Positions 29,439-38,343 of a stretch of 64,000 nucleotides of DNA are shown piece by piece. The stretch is taken from assembly GCF_026262505.1 (NCBI RefSeq), contig NC_067206.1, positions 21,405,896 through 21,469,895 on the forward strand. The letters run 5' to 3'. The stretch comes from Trichomonas vaginalis G3. Its lineage: Eukaryota > Parabasalia > Trichomonadida > Trichomonadidae. Position numbers and translations under genes: made by a program. Numbering within the stretch: position 1 is the stretch's first letter; every line of letters starts with the position of its first letter. Below the pieces are notes generated by a model that saw only the letters and a list, made by a program, of their open reading frames with translations, was not told the DNA's origin and made no database searches.

Positions 29439-30578
29439 TTAAAGTCCGTAAAATGAATTAAGAACACATAAATTTTTATCATCTGCGACGTGACGAATAC
29501 ATTTTAATTTACTCAAGAATGCGTACCCTGATACATTAAATCTAATTCCTGTCTTATTTAATTTCACAACTTTGAAAAGGAATGTATGAATAGCTATAAA
29601 ATGATGAGAAGATGTTTTATGGGTTGCTTCCATTTTTTCTGAAATAAATGAATAAATATAATGCTTATAAGTTTTCATATCTTTTATGTTCTTAATAACG
29701 AATGGTATAGACCTTTCAACTTCGTCTTCCTTCGGTGCTGTTCTTTCATATGAAACATTATTGGTATCTTCAATAATGAAACCACAATCACACAAAATTT
29801 TATAGGTTCCAATGGTTTCTTTTGATATTTTATCTAATAAATCAAAAACTTTATCAACACCTGTGCATTTATTTAAATAATAATTTGTGTAAATATCATG
29901 ATCTTCTTTCTTAATCGTATTAGTTGCATATGTCACGTTTTTAAGAGCTTTTTTGAATTTTTCGGAATCTAAAGGTGGTGAAAGTAGGATACAGGGGTAT
30001 TTTTCATTATCAATAAATTGTAACTTATGTTTACGAATAAATTTAATACCTTCTTCTGAAAGTGTTTCGTCTATTTCACCATCTAATAAATTTTGTGTTG
30101 ATTCTGAGACATAATTTTTATATCTTTCTTCATGAGATTTCTGAACTTCTGATTCTGAAGCTGGGATATTCATTAAACCCTCTACTTCATTTTCATTATA
30201 TTTTTCAACTTCTCTTAATTCCTTAATTTTTTCATCTATTTCATCTCTTATTTTTTCCAGTCTTTCAATTTCATTATATTCATCATCTTTAATCCGTTCT
30301 TCATAATATTCAGGGAAAACATCAGGTTCTTTAGGTTTTTCTTCTTTTTCAGATGTGGGATATAAGAAATTTATAACATCATCTTTATTCATTTTTCCAT
30401 CATAATCAAATTCATTTAAAAACTCGGCAAATTTTTTACAATTTCTTAAATAATATTTATCAACTTCATAACCCGCCTCCTCTAATATATCCTTTATTTC
30501 CTCGTTTGTGAATCCTAAATTTTTAACATCGTTAGTTTTGACGCTCATTTCATACAAAACAAAAAATAAATTATTCAA
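29439..30578 (-). CDS. Polymerase-associated N-terminal protein of the outer element
   Basis: A 379-aa frame. The first 55 residues (TNEEIKDILEEAGYEVDKYY, ending in a helix and INFLYP) match the N-terminal domain of the Polinton A polymerase. A coiled-coil Glu/Lys-rich stretch follows (residues 75-130). The later part resembles the region that precedes the exonuclease domain in protein-primed polymerases. It ends 38 bp before the exonuclease frame, which has its own start context, so the polymerase may be encoded by two genes in this lineage. A terminal-protein-like role is possible but unproven. Confidence 0.55.
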   Translation of the reverse strand: MNNLFFVLYEMSVKTNDVKNLGFTNEEIKDILEEAGYEVDKYYLRNCKKFAEFLNEFDYDGKMNKDDVINFLYPTSEKEEKPKEPDVFPEYYEERIKDDEYNEIERLEKIRDEIDEKIKELREVEKYNENEVEGLMNIPASESEVQKSHEERYKNYVSESTQNLLDGEIDETLSEEGIKFIRKHKLQFIDNEKYPCILLSPPLDSEKFKKALKNVTYATNTIKKEDHDIYTNYYLNKCTGVDKVFDLLDKISKETIGTYKILCDCGFIIEDTNNVSYERTAPKEDEVERSIPFVIKNIKDMKTYKHYIYSFISEKMEATHKTSSHHFIAIHTFLFKVVKLNKTGIRFNVSGYAFLSKLKCIRHVADDKNLCVLNSFYGL

Positions 30579-30629
30579 AAAATGTAAGACATGAATTTTT
30601 AAAGTTTATTTTTTTATTCATGAAAATCA

Positions 30630-30734
30630 TTAGTTTCTAATTTCTTTTTCTCGTTTATGAGGTCTTTGATTATGACTCCATTGATTCCATTCAGGATTTA
30701 AACAATGTTTAATTAATCGCGGAATATCTGACAT
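30630..30734 (-). other. 34-codon frame, short relative of the 126-aa gene
   Basis: Encodes MSDIPRLIKHCLNPEWNQWS and ends KREKEIRN. The end and the DNA after it (30614-30652) resemble the 3' part of the 126-aa gene (30940-30972). Probably a small gene or a leftover of a tandem gene duplication. Confidence 0.3.
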
Positions 30735-30836
30735 CATCTATATATATAGCTTCTTTTAAAATTAATGTTATTATGTATGAGCTGAGTGTAAATGTCTTAC
30801 AATTTGAAAATTTTTAAATCTTGATTTATTCAAAAA

Positions 30837-30919
30837 TGTAAGAATAAAAACCGTAAGAATCATACATTTTTTTACTTCATATGTTAAAAAAATGATACAA
30901 AATCGTTCGATATTGTATT
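30837..30919. repeat. Copy of the upstream region of the 126-aa gene
   Basis: About 83 bp nearly identical to 31323-31407, in the same orientation. It includes a T-rich promoter-like stretch and the ACGGTTTTTATTCTTACAT segment (− strand). Supports a local duplication of the gene with its control region. Confidence 0.75.
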
Positions 30920-30939
30920 TCATTATGGTAGTGAATCTT

Positions 30940-31320
30940 TTATTCATGAAAATAATTATTTCTAATTTCTTTTACTCTCTCGTATATACTAGATTTGAAG
31001 AATTCAGAACATTTCCCATAATCTCCTAAATGTTTTCTTATCTTATTGTTTTTCCATTCATTATATGAAACTGAATAAACTTTATCTTTATCTTTACACC
31101 TTTCATCACTTCCAATATATTTATATCTCAGTTTTGATTTAGCATTTTCATATTCATTAGCGTTTAATAATTCACAGTCTTCCTTTTTAAATTGATGTTT
31201 AAGATATTCAGGATTAACAATTCTATAATATTGCTTCCCTTTAAATCTTTGAATATAAACAGGAACACCATCCTCTAAAATTCGATAATCTATTTTATCT
31301 GGTTTTACTTGTTGGGTCAT
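30940..31320 (-). CDS. 126-aa protein, unknown
   Basis: Start in the context TTTTTATTCTTACATAAATG. The N-terminal half has beta-like stretches (YRILEDGVPVYIQRF, KQYYRIVNPEYL) that loosely recall the YYV-DG domain of the small Polinton proteins; the rest is basic and charged. It is the last recognisable gene of the outer element on the right. No family recognised. Confidence 0.55.
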   Translation of the reverse strand: MTQQVKPDKIDYRILEDGVPVYIQRFKGKQYYRIVNPEYLKHQFKKEDCELLNANEYENAKSKLRYKYIGSDERCKDKDKVYSVSYNEWKNNKIRKHLGDYGKCSEFFKSSIYERVKEIRNNYFHE

Positions 31321-31420
31321 TTATGTAAGAATAAAAACCGTAAGAATCATACATTTTTTTACTTCATATGTTAAAAAAAATGATACAAAATCGTTCAATA
31401 TTGTATGAATTCTTACGTTT

Positions 31421-33319
31421 ACAATAAAAGTCACACAACCCGTCATATACTACTACTAAACTTACACATCATTCATCAAAAGAAAAACTCCGAAATATTA
31501 TAACGGGCTTGCTTCATGAGAAATATTCGATCCAAGAGACAAGTGTAATGCAAGTAATGCAGATATCCTTTCAAAAAATTGAACGATTTTTTCCGCCTTC
31601 TCAAGATCAATAAAAAAATTTTCATCGATATTCATTATGGATAAATTGTTCCATCGTTAATAAATTGCTTATTGGCTTAAGGAACCATATTCATTCATAA
31701 GTAAAACTGACTTTAAAAAAATGAAAGAATTATTGCTCTCAAAAAGTGTACAAAACTTGAATTCCTTAAGGGTGCACACGAGAGGATCATGTAAACTTCA
31801 GAATTTAGAACCTTATTTTTAGGCATTATCTTGGCTACCTATTTAGGCTCGAAAAGCAAAAAATATCAAAAAATACAACTTGACTCCATTATGACCCTTT
31901 CATGGAGGTAGTTTTTATGCGCTAGTATTTTCCCTTTGAATCTCTTTACAATTCGAAATCAAATTCAAAACTCAGTAGAAGAAAGGAAGAATCGACTTAC
32001 TACGGTTGTAATACGAATAAATACATATATTTAATTATTTTTATTTACATAATAATTGTTTGAAGCTCATATTCCAACAAATTTTTAAATAAAAACATTA
32101 AAATGTTGAAAATGTTCATATATTTTAATAGGGTTTTGACACTTTATTGAGGAATTACTACATACATAGTCGAACTGAACTTGATATTTTGAAATTTAAA
32201 TTATTTATCAAAATTAAAATTTAACTTGAAATTTATAATTATTTAGTCATATTTTGCATAATTCTAAGTAGATTTTGTAAAAAATCAAGAAAAATTTTAA
32301 CGTGCTTTATTTTTTCTTTTTTATAATAATACATATTATTATATAATTAACATATTCATAATGTTTCACCCTTTCAAAAATATAATCCTCCTCCTCTCAA
32401 ATAAACGTACATACGGGTGGCCTCTTTTTTCAAAAAATTAAAATTTGAAATTTTGGGCTCAAATATTAGAGATTTTTTCAACCTTCAACGATATATGTTG
32501 TCTATATCAGACCTCCTTTCTTTTTGATACTTAACATTGTTCCTAAATCTTAGCCGTTAAGGCTGTTCTGAAAATATTTTTTTTCGAAAAAATTCGAAAA
32601 AAATTCTTAAAATTCAAAAATCCCTTAATTCCTGAGGATTTTGGAAAAAAGTTTTTACATGAACATGTGTATATTATATGAAGTATATTGATAAGGTAAA
32701 AATCAAATTTTATTGCATATTCATCGAGAAAATAAACTAACGAATCCCTCAAAATTGAGAGGGTAATCCTCCTCCTCTCAAATAAACGTACATACGGGTG
32801 CACCCTTAAAAGATTGAAATTTTAATATTGTCAAGATATATATTAATATTATGAACGATGCAATATAAATTAAGATTCAATGGCGATATCGTTCACCAGA
32901 AAGTCGGGTTTTTGAAAATAGTATAGATCATTATTTGAAATAGATTCTATCGTTTTTTTTTTCGGTGATCGGATTTCAAAGGGAGTTAAATTTACATCAT
33001 GCAATTTTAAAATAAATAATGCTATTAATAAAAAATACTAACTGATATTTAGCAAAACTCCGTCACTTTCTTTTGTTGAAATCTGAAATATTTGTATGCA
33101 AGTTGGCATAATTACAGTTCAATCATTTTATAGTAATTATTTTAGTTAATATTAAGCAATGTTGTTTATTTTATTTTCCTTGACTATTCAATTATTTGAA
33201 AGAGAGTGAACTGAAGTGATATAATTTCATTATTTTCTGATCAAAATCGATATTAGTTCAATGATATTATATTCTATACTTGCTGTTGACAGATTGTTGT
33301 AAAGTTATCAAATTTCAAT
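31421..33319. other. AT-rich non-coding stretch, right edge of outer element and beyond
   Basis: No supported gene. It probably contains the outer element's right end in its first ~80 bp. A 37-bp perfect direct repeat lies at 32383-32419 and 32764-32800 (it includes CTCAAATAAACGTACATACG), with the palindrome GGGTGCACCC right after the second copy. The rest is simple AT-rich sequence. Confidence 0.6.
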
Positions 33320-33670
33320 ATGCGTCGCGGACGTCCAACACAGCATACTAGAGCCAAATGGATAACATACACAAGTGAAGGAACAGAGAAATACTATGAG
33401 CTAGATGACAAAGGAAGATTGGTGAAAACCGATAATTTGCTTGCTCCACATCATACAGCAGCATTCAAGTTCGAATTTAAGCCACCACCGATCCCAGTAC
33501 TAGTAAAACCCAGCCAAGTTTTTACTCCAAATGTGATTTTACCCTTATTCAATATGTTAACTTTAAATTCGATACAGGAAAAGATGAAAGAGCAGCCAAA
33601 AGTATATATTCAGACAATTAATGAGAAACCCCCTCCTAAATTCTTGGATATTAACCAACTACTTGTTTGA
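33320..33670 (+). CDS. 116-aa orphan protein
   Basis: A clear open frame with codon content richer in GC than the ~80 percent AT flanks. It starts MRRGRPTQHTRAKW, has a KYYELDDKGRLVK beta-turn, then Pro-rich FKPPPIPVLVKP and a C-terminal PPPKFLDINQLLV. It could be a host gene or a stray element gene; the YYELDDKGRLVK part loosely recalls the YYV-KDG-RK domain of the Polintons. No family recognised. Confidence 0.55.
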   Translation: MRRGRPTQHTRAKWITYTSEGTEKYYELDDKGRLVKTDNLLAPHHTAAFKFEFKPPPIPVLVKPSQVFTPNVILPLFNMLTLNSIQEKMKEQPKVYIQTINEKPPPKFLDINQLLV

Positions 33671-34470
33671 ATAAATATATTTGTATGAACCTATTATTTT
33701 TATATATTTTTCATCTTTAATACTTAATAAATAAGTAAGTATTAACTTATATGTCAATATTTATAATCTTTTTTTCTCAATTTTGTATCAAAAACAAAAT
33801 ACACTCAAAAGTAATTATTTGCCTTTCTTTCTCAACTAATTAGTTTCATTTTTACCAACAAATATAAATATTTTTAAATTGAAGGGATTGTCAAAATTTT
33901 GCGTTTTCAATTTTGATTCCTTTTATTCTGCCATACAAAAAAAGAGTAGGGTAATTTTAGCTAAAAGTGACACGCTTGGGAAAAGTGACACACCCGTGAA
34001 GGGTGTGATTACCGATCGGTAATTTCGACAGTTTAGAATTTAAAATTTTTTATGGAACTGTTGCGAGTTTCATAAAGAATTTAAGGAATATAAGCAAAGA
34101 TTTGAATCAAAATCTTAGACCTAAGCCGCTCGATTCGCTCGCGGCTTCCGCGAATTACAGATCAGCAAAGATTTGAATCAAAATCTTCGAACAAAGCCGA
34201 TCGCTTCGCTCGCGGCTTTCTTTATTATTTTAAATTTGCATATTTCCATCAAAAGTTCATAAGGTAAAAAATTTCGTTTATATTATTGCAAAATAAAATC
34301 TTCATTATCAAAATAATATTAAATGATAATATAATATAATTTATAAACAACTATTATTTAATAAAGTTTAATTGCCAAGGTTCATCTAATTTTTTGATTT
34401 TTAATGTTTTATGAATTTTATTTATCATGTATATATCTAATGAAGATTATATATGTAGAAGATAATGTTG
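33671..34470. other. Non-coding stretch with palindromes and GC hairpins
   Basis: Holds AAAAGTGACAC at 33963 and 33981, the hairpin CACACCC-GTGAA-GGGTGTG (33989-34007), the 16-bp palindrome ATTACCGATCGGTAAT (34008-34023), and two GC-rich hairpins (34123-34147, 34193-34219) within a ~70-bp tandem duplication. No gene seen. Confidence 0.65.
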
Positions 34471-35716
34471 TAAACAGAAATTCATCAAAAGTGACACCTC
34501 AGAAAAGCTAAAATATTGAATTTTTGGAACTTTTGATAGAGCACGTTTTTAAATATTAATTAAAGTAAATGTATATTTTGTAAAGATTCTTTTTAATAAA
34601 AAAATAAAATTTTGAAGAAGAACACAAAATCTTCTGAAAAATAATATCACATAAACTCATATTATTTTCTAATATATAACTATTTTATATAAAAATCAAA
34701 TTCAATGATCTTAAAAGCGAAGGATAAACCTCAAAATTTACGAATATAATGAGTGGGAATATAATGCTTATCTATCATAAAACCATATGAAATATCAATT
34801 TTTGCTTTACGCCTAATTTTTGACGACAATTAGCAAAAAATGTTAAATGTTAACACTCAGTCCATTTGAATATGAAAAATAAAATTGACTTTGATTAAAT
34901 GTTTTTTATTTATCATGCAATTCTTCTTGCGACCAAAGATTTGAATAAAAGTTCAAAAAATAAGATAGCTTAAAAAATAATATACGGTAGTGTTTACTAA
35001 TAGATGAATAGTATATAAATTCTATTAAAATGGATTTGATCCAAAAAAATATAAAACCAAAAATAATTGTTATAACTTAAATGAAGAAGTAATTTAAAAC
35101 GATTTTATTTATGATCAAATTTTATATATTTTTTTGGATCAAATCCATTTTAATAGAATTTATATACTATTCATCTATTAGTAAACACTACCGTATATTA
35201 TTTTTTAAGCTATCTTATTTTTTGAACTTTTATTCAAATCTTTGGTCGCAAGAAGAATTGCATGATAAATAAAAACATTTAATCAAAGTCAATTTTATTT
35301 TTCATATTCAAATGGACTGAGTGTTAACATTTAACATTTTTTGCTAATTGTCGTCAAAAATTAGGCGTAAAGCAAAAATTGATATTTCATATGGTTTTAT
35401 GATAGATAAGCATTATATTCCCACTCATTATATTCGTAAATTTTGAGGTTTATCCTTCGCTTTTAAGATCATTGAATTTGATTTTTATATAAAATAGTTA
35501 TATATTAGAAAATAATATGAGTTTATGTGATATTATTTTTCAGAAGATTTCATTCTATATGCCTATGAAAAGTACTCTCAAAACTAACTTTTTCCTAATT
35601 ATAATTAAATCTAGAATATTGTATTATGCTTAGTATTATTTCATTTTTCTCATTCAATTTAGAATTTACAAATGTCAAAAAATTGAGAGCTGTCACTTTT
35701 GATGAATTTCTGTTTA
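34471..35716. mobile_element. Fold-back element with 427-bp arms
   Basis: Outer inverted repeats of 26 bp (34471-34496 and 35691-35716, containing AAACAGAAATTCATC) enclose a long palindrome. Its left arm is 34627-35053 and its right arm 35125-35550, nearly identical (one length difference seen), with a 71-bp spacer. No open frame of note. It could be a fold-back or MITE-type transposon. No clear target duplication was found, and an assembly-derived inversion cannot be excluded. Confidence 0.75.
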
Positions 35717-35785
35717 TTACAATAAGTACCTTAATATGTACCTAAAAATTAATGAAATTTATTTTGAATGTAGAAGTACAGTATA

Positions 35786-35831
35786 CATTGTGCGTCGACT
35801 GTAGCCTACAGCTACAGTCACCGACACAATG
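35786..35831. repeat. Imperfect 46-bp palindrome near the left end of Polinton B
   Basis: CATTGTG pairs with CACAATG, and CTGTAGC with GCTACAG. It is followed by two AAAAGTGACA words (35834, 35845) and GGGCGCGC. It may belong to the terminal region of Polinton B; the other end is not available for comparison. Confidence 0.5.
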
Positions 35832-35918
35832 AAAAAAGTGACAGAAAAGTGACACTATACGGGCGCGCATATGTACGCATATATGTGTAAAAATAAACGT
35901 TCATATGTAAACTAACCT

Positions 35919-37607
35919 TTATTCACTAGCAGGGGCTGATAAATCATAATCGTCGAGAAGTACGATAGGTGGTCCCACAGGTTTAATCTGTATGGAGAGG
36001 CAAACGTGACGTAAGAAGCATAACACTGGTTTCTCAGTATATTTAATAGACTCTGCTGTTGGCTTAACTGTAAGCTTATATGTAATAGGTGAATTAGATA
36101 ACTGACCCTGTTGGAATGTATAATCAGTTTCGCAAGGGAATCCACATAGGTAATGACCTAAGTCATTTGACTCGATTCCAAATTGAGGGACTGATGTGGT
36201 TGTGATAGACCTCATGACATCATAGTTGAAGCCAACAGTATCGTTATTATTGTTAGTGGCATTTGCCTGCATCTCATAGAAGATTGGATCATTAGATGCT
36301 TGAGCCTCAGCGGGTATGTTACCATATGCTCCACAGTTCAATTGAATTTGTTCAAACAATGGATTTTCATAGGTAGTGTTATAATTAGGTGTTTTCTTAA
36401 ATAGTGTATAAATGGTGTTCACATATAATGGAGTAAATGCTGCCGTGAATGTACAAGGAGTTCCTTCACCTTTAGCCATTGAACCATCCATAGTAATGCA
36501 GTCAATTCTTTTGATTGGGAAGTTTAGAGTCTTTGCCGAATATCTTGTCACCAAATCACTATAGATGTTAGGGTCCAAAGAGAATGAGTTACAGTATGTA
36601 ATCATTTCAAAGAAGTTTGCATTCTTCTTAGTGAACTTAATAAACTTGGTACCAAATGATATCGTACTCTTATCGGCATTCCAAGTTACAGTATCAATAA
36701 CTTTGATACCTTCATAGATAGGAGTGAAGTGATTAGTGATTGGAATATAGCTTGTAACATTGGCTTGCATGTTCGGTAATGGTAGAATATCCTGATAACT
36801 TAATGGTGTCCAAACCATACCAGCAATACTGAACTTAACCTTAAGTTGTAAGTTACCAGCAAACGCTGGAAGGAATCTAATGTTATTAAGTATTAGGAAT
36901 CTTCTTAGGTCAATCTTGATTGGTATGTGGAACTTTAATGTAGTTGCACCACTAATTGGTTTATTGAACTCAATAATCTGTCCAGAACGAACTGTATCAC
37001 ATCTATTGAAAACATCTTTATGTCTAGCCTTACTAAATACATCAACTTTCTTAATAGCTTCTGTTGTAGATGCAGTAGAAGTAATGTAACCTTCTTCTCT
37101 AGCATTATCTTGTGTATAAACACTTTTACCATTAGCGATTAATTGATATGATTCAACAGCATAGAATGAATCAATGTATCCCAACCAAATTGCTGGAAGA
37201 TGTGCACATGATTTGCCACCAGCATATTTAGTATCAATTGCTTTAATTGCTGTAACATTTGATCCTGTAGGAGCTGTCTCAACAGCTCTTTCTTTATATA
37301 CTTCACCATCATATTTAGGAACTTTTTCATCAGCTGGTTCAGTTTCTGTTGTAATTATGCACTCACCATCGACATAACCACTAATGAACGTATTATATAA
37401 GTCAATCATGTTCTCACCAGGTGGTGATATGTTAAATGTAATATAACCGTTATCAATAGTATTTGTCGGCATAGCTGGCACTTTTGTTGGGACATATCTA
37501 TGGTTAGTATCTCCAATAGGAACTGCCCCATCAACTTGATCGAAATAATATCTTACTTGTCTGATGGAATCAGCAATACTGTATGTATTGAGGTTATCGT
37601 TCAACAT
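35919..37607 (-). CDS. Major capsid protein
   Basis: 562 aa, in one frame. N-terminal IRQVRYYFDQVDGAVPIGDT, then FNISPPGENMIDLYNTFI, a QDNAREEGYI segment, FLPAFAGNLQLKVKF in the middle, SLDPNIYSDLV and, near the end, CETDYTFQQGQLSNSPITYK. Many beta strands and length fit the Polinton double-jelly-roll capsid protein, which builds the icosahedral shell. A broken homologue is at 25176-26749. Upstream and in the same direction is the 149-aa GIQHP protein gene, as in Polinton A. It looks whole. No structure search was possible. Confidence 0.78.
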   Translation of the reverse strand: MLNDNLNTYSIADSIRQVRYYFDQVDGAVPIGDTNHRYVPTKVPAMPTNTIDNGYITFNISPPGENMIDLYNTFISGYVDGECIITTETEPADEKVPKYDGEVYKERAVETAPTGSNVTAIKAIDTKYAGGKSCAHLPAIWLGYIDSFYAVESYQLIANGKSVYTQDNAREEGYITSTASTTEAIKKVDVFSKARHKDVFNRCDTVRSGQIIEFNKPISGATTLKFHIPIKIDLRRFLILNNIRFLPAFAGNLQLKVKFSIAGMVWTPLSYQDILPLPNMQANVTSYIPITNHFTPIYEGIKVIDTVTWNADKSTISFGTKFIKFTKKNANFFEMITYCNSFSLDPNIYSDLVTRYSAKTLNFPIKRIDCITMDGSMAKGEGTPCTFTAAFTPLYVNTIYTLFKKTPNYNTTYENPLFEQIQLNCGAYGNIPAEAQASNDPIFYEMQANATNNNNDTVGFNYDVMRSITTTSVPQFGIESNDLGHYLCGFPCETDYTFQQGQLSNSPITYKLTVKPTAESIKYTEKPVLCFLRHVCLSIQIKPVGPPIVLLDDYDLSAPASE

Positions 37608-37627
37608 CTTTCTCAGCTATAAAAAAT

Positions 37628-38077
37628 TTACAATCTTCTTATTCTTGGGATTATTCGTCTTATTTGTGGCTGAGGTTTAGGAGGTTCTGGTTCAGGCTCT
37701 GGTTCATCATCGAAGTGTATTCTTTTCTCTTCCATTGATTGAACATATTCTTGATTCTCTTTAGTTTCCTTCTCACGTTCAATTGGGTCCATGTTTGGTT
37801 CATTAACTACACTGTTACGTTCTAATATCTTTGTCATCATCTCTAACAACATTTTATTAGTATATGCTTGTTCTTCTTCTTTCTTCTCATCAACTTTAGG
37901 AGCTTCTTGAACAACAGGAGCTGGGGCAGGAGCTGGTGAATTCAATGGTGCCTTTCTCTTTCTAACTTGAACTGAACCATTCTTCATATGACAAACATAA
38001 TATAATGGATGTTGTATTCCTTTAGCTTCATTCAATATGATTGATTGCTTTTCACTTGGTGAAAGTTTTGACGTCAT
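37628..38077 (-). CDS. Small conserved protein with GIQHP / YYV-RKRK domain
   Basis: Start set at 38077 (MTSKLSPSEKQSIILNEAKG), giving 149 aa. Residues 1-40 are conserved with 24713-25171 (GIQHPLYYV, then VQVRKRKAPL). A Pro/Ala linker, a charged helix, and a Pro-rich, then Arg/Ile-rich end (RRIIPRIRRL) follow. It lies 20 bp ahead of the capsid gene in the same direction and is divergent from the AALAAGR gene with 34 bp between starts, the same arrangement as in Polinton A. Confidence 0.7.
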   Translation of the reverse strand: MTSKLSPSEKQSIILNEAKGIQHPLYYVCHMKNGSVQVRKRKAPLNSPAPAPAPVVQEAPKVDEKKEEEQAYTNKMLLEMMTKILERNSVVNEPNMDPIEREKETKENQEYVQSMEEKRIHFDDEPEPEPEPPKPQPQIRRIIPRIRRL

Positions 38078-38111
38078 TTCTATCCTAATAAAATTTTTTA
38101 CTCCTAACAAA

Positions 38112-38339
38112 ATGACTGAGAATACTTTCGACAGAGAAGCACTCAAGAATGAACTTCGTGAAGAAATACTTAATGAACTCAAACCAAAAGAACAAACACA
38201 AGAAGAGAAACCAGCTAAACCAAAGCGTAAACTCACAGAGAAACAATTAGCTGCATTAGCAGCTGGACGCGCAAAGAATCCACGAATGATTGCAAAGAAA
38301 TTGAGAGAAGAGGAAGAAGCTAAGAAAAATAATAAGTAA
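38112..38339 (+). CDS. Small Lys/Glu-rich protein (AALAAGR family)
   Basis: Start set at 38112 (MTENTFDREALKNELREE), giving 75 aa. Shares KRKLTEKQLAALAAGR and KNPRMIAKK with 24395-24667. Its stop is 5 bp from the stop of the convergent polymerase gene. Probably helical and nucleic-acid-binding, by composition only. Confidence 0.75.
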   Translation: MTENTFDREALKNELREEILNELKPKEQTQEEKPAKPKRKLTEKQLAALAAGRAKNPRMIAKKLREEEEAKKNNK

Positions 38340-38343
38340 GTGT

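Larger units (their letters stand above)
1..31420. mobile_element. Outer element: PolB/integrase/SF3-helicase element, left end outside window
   Basis: Visible parts in order are an SF3 helicase (+), a 127-bp tandem repeat array, a coiled-coil protein, an rve-type integrase, a protein-primed DNA polymerase B, a polymerase-like N-terminal protein and two small genes (all − strand). Its genes share a T-rich leader ending in TAAATG. The polymerase is split by a 955-bp DNA transposon (5114-6068) and by a complete Polinton (7214-28180). No capsid or packaging ATPase gene is seen in the visible part, so calling it a Polinton relative is inference from polymerase plus integrase. The right end probably lies between 31416 and 31500, where coding sequence stops. 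It is a fossil, with about five breaks counting the two insertions. Confidence 0.7.

Noticed and set aside
32543-32803. 86-codon − strand frame in the AT-rich stretch
   Set aside because: Composition follows the AT-rich DNA and it overlaps a direct repeat; no coding signature.
34627-35550. Hairpin-type RNA gene made by the long palindrome
   Set aside because: No promoter or expression evidence; a transposon fold-back or assembly inversion is simpler.
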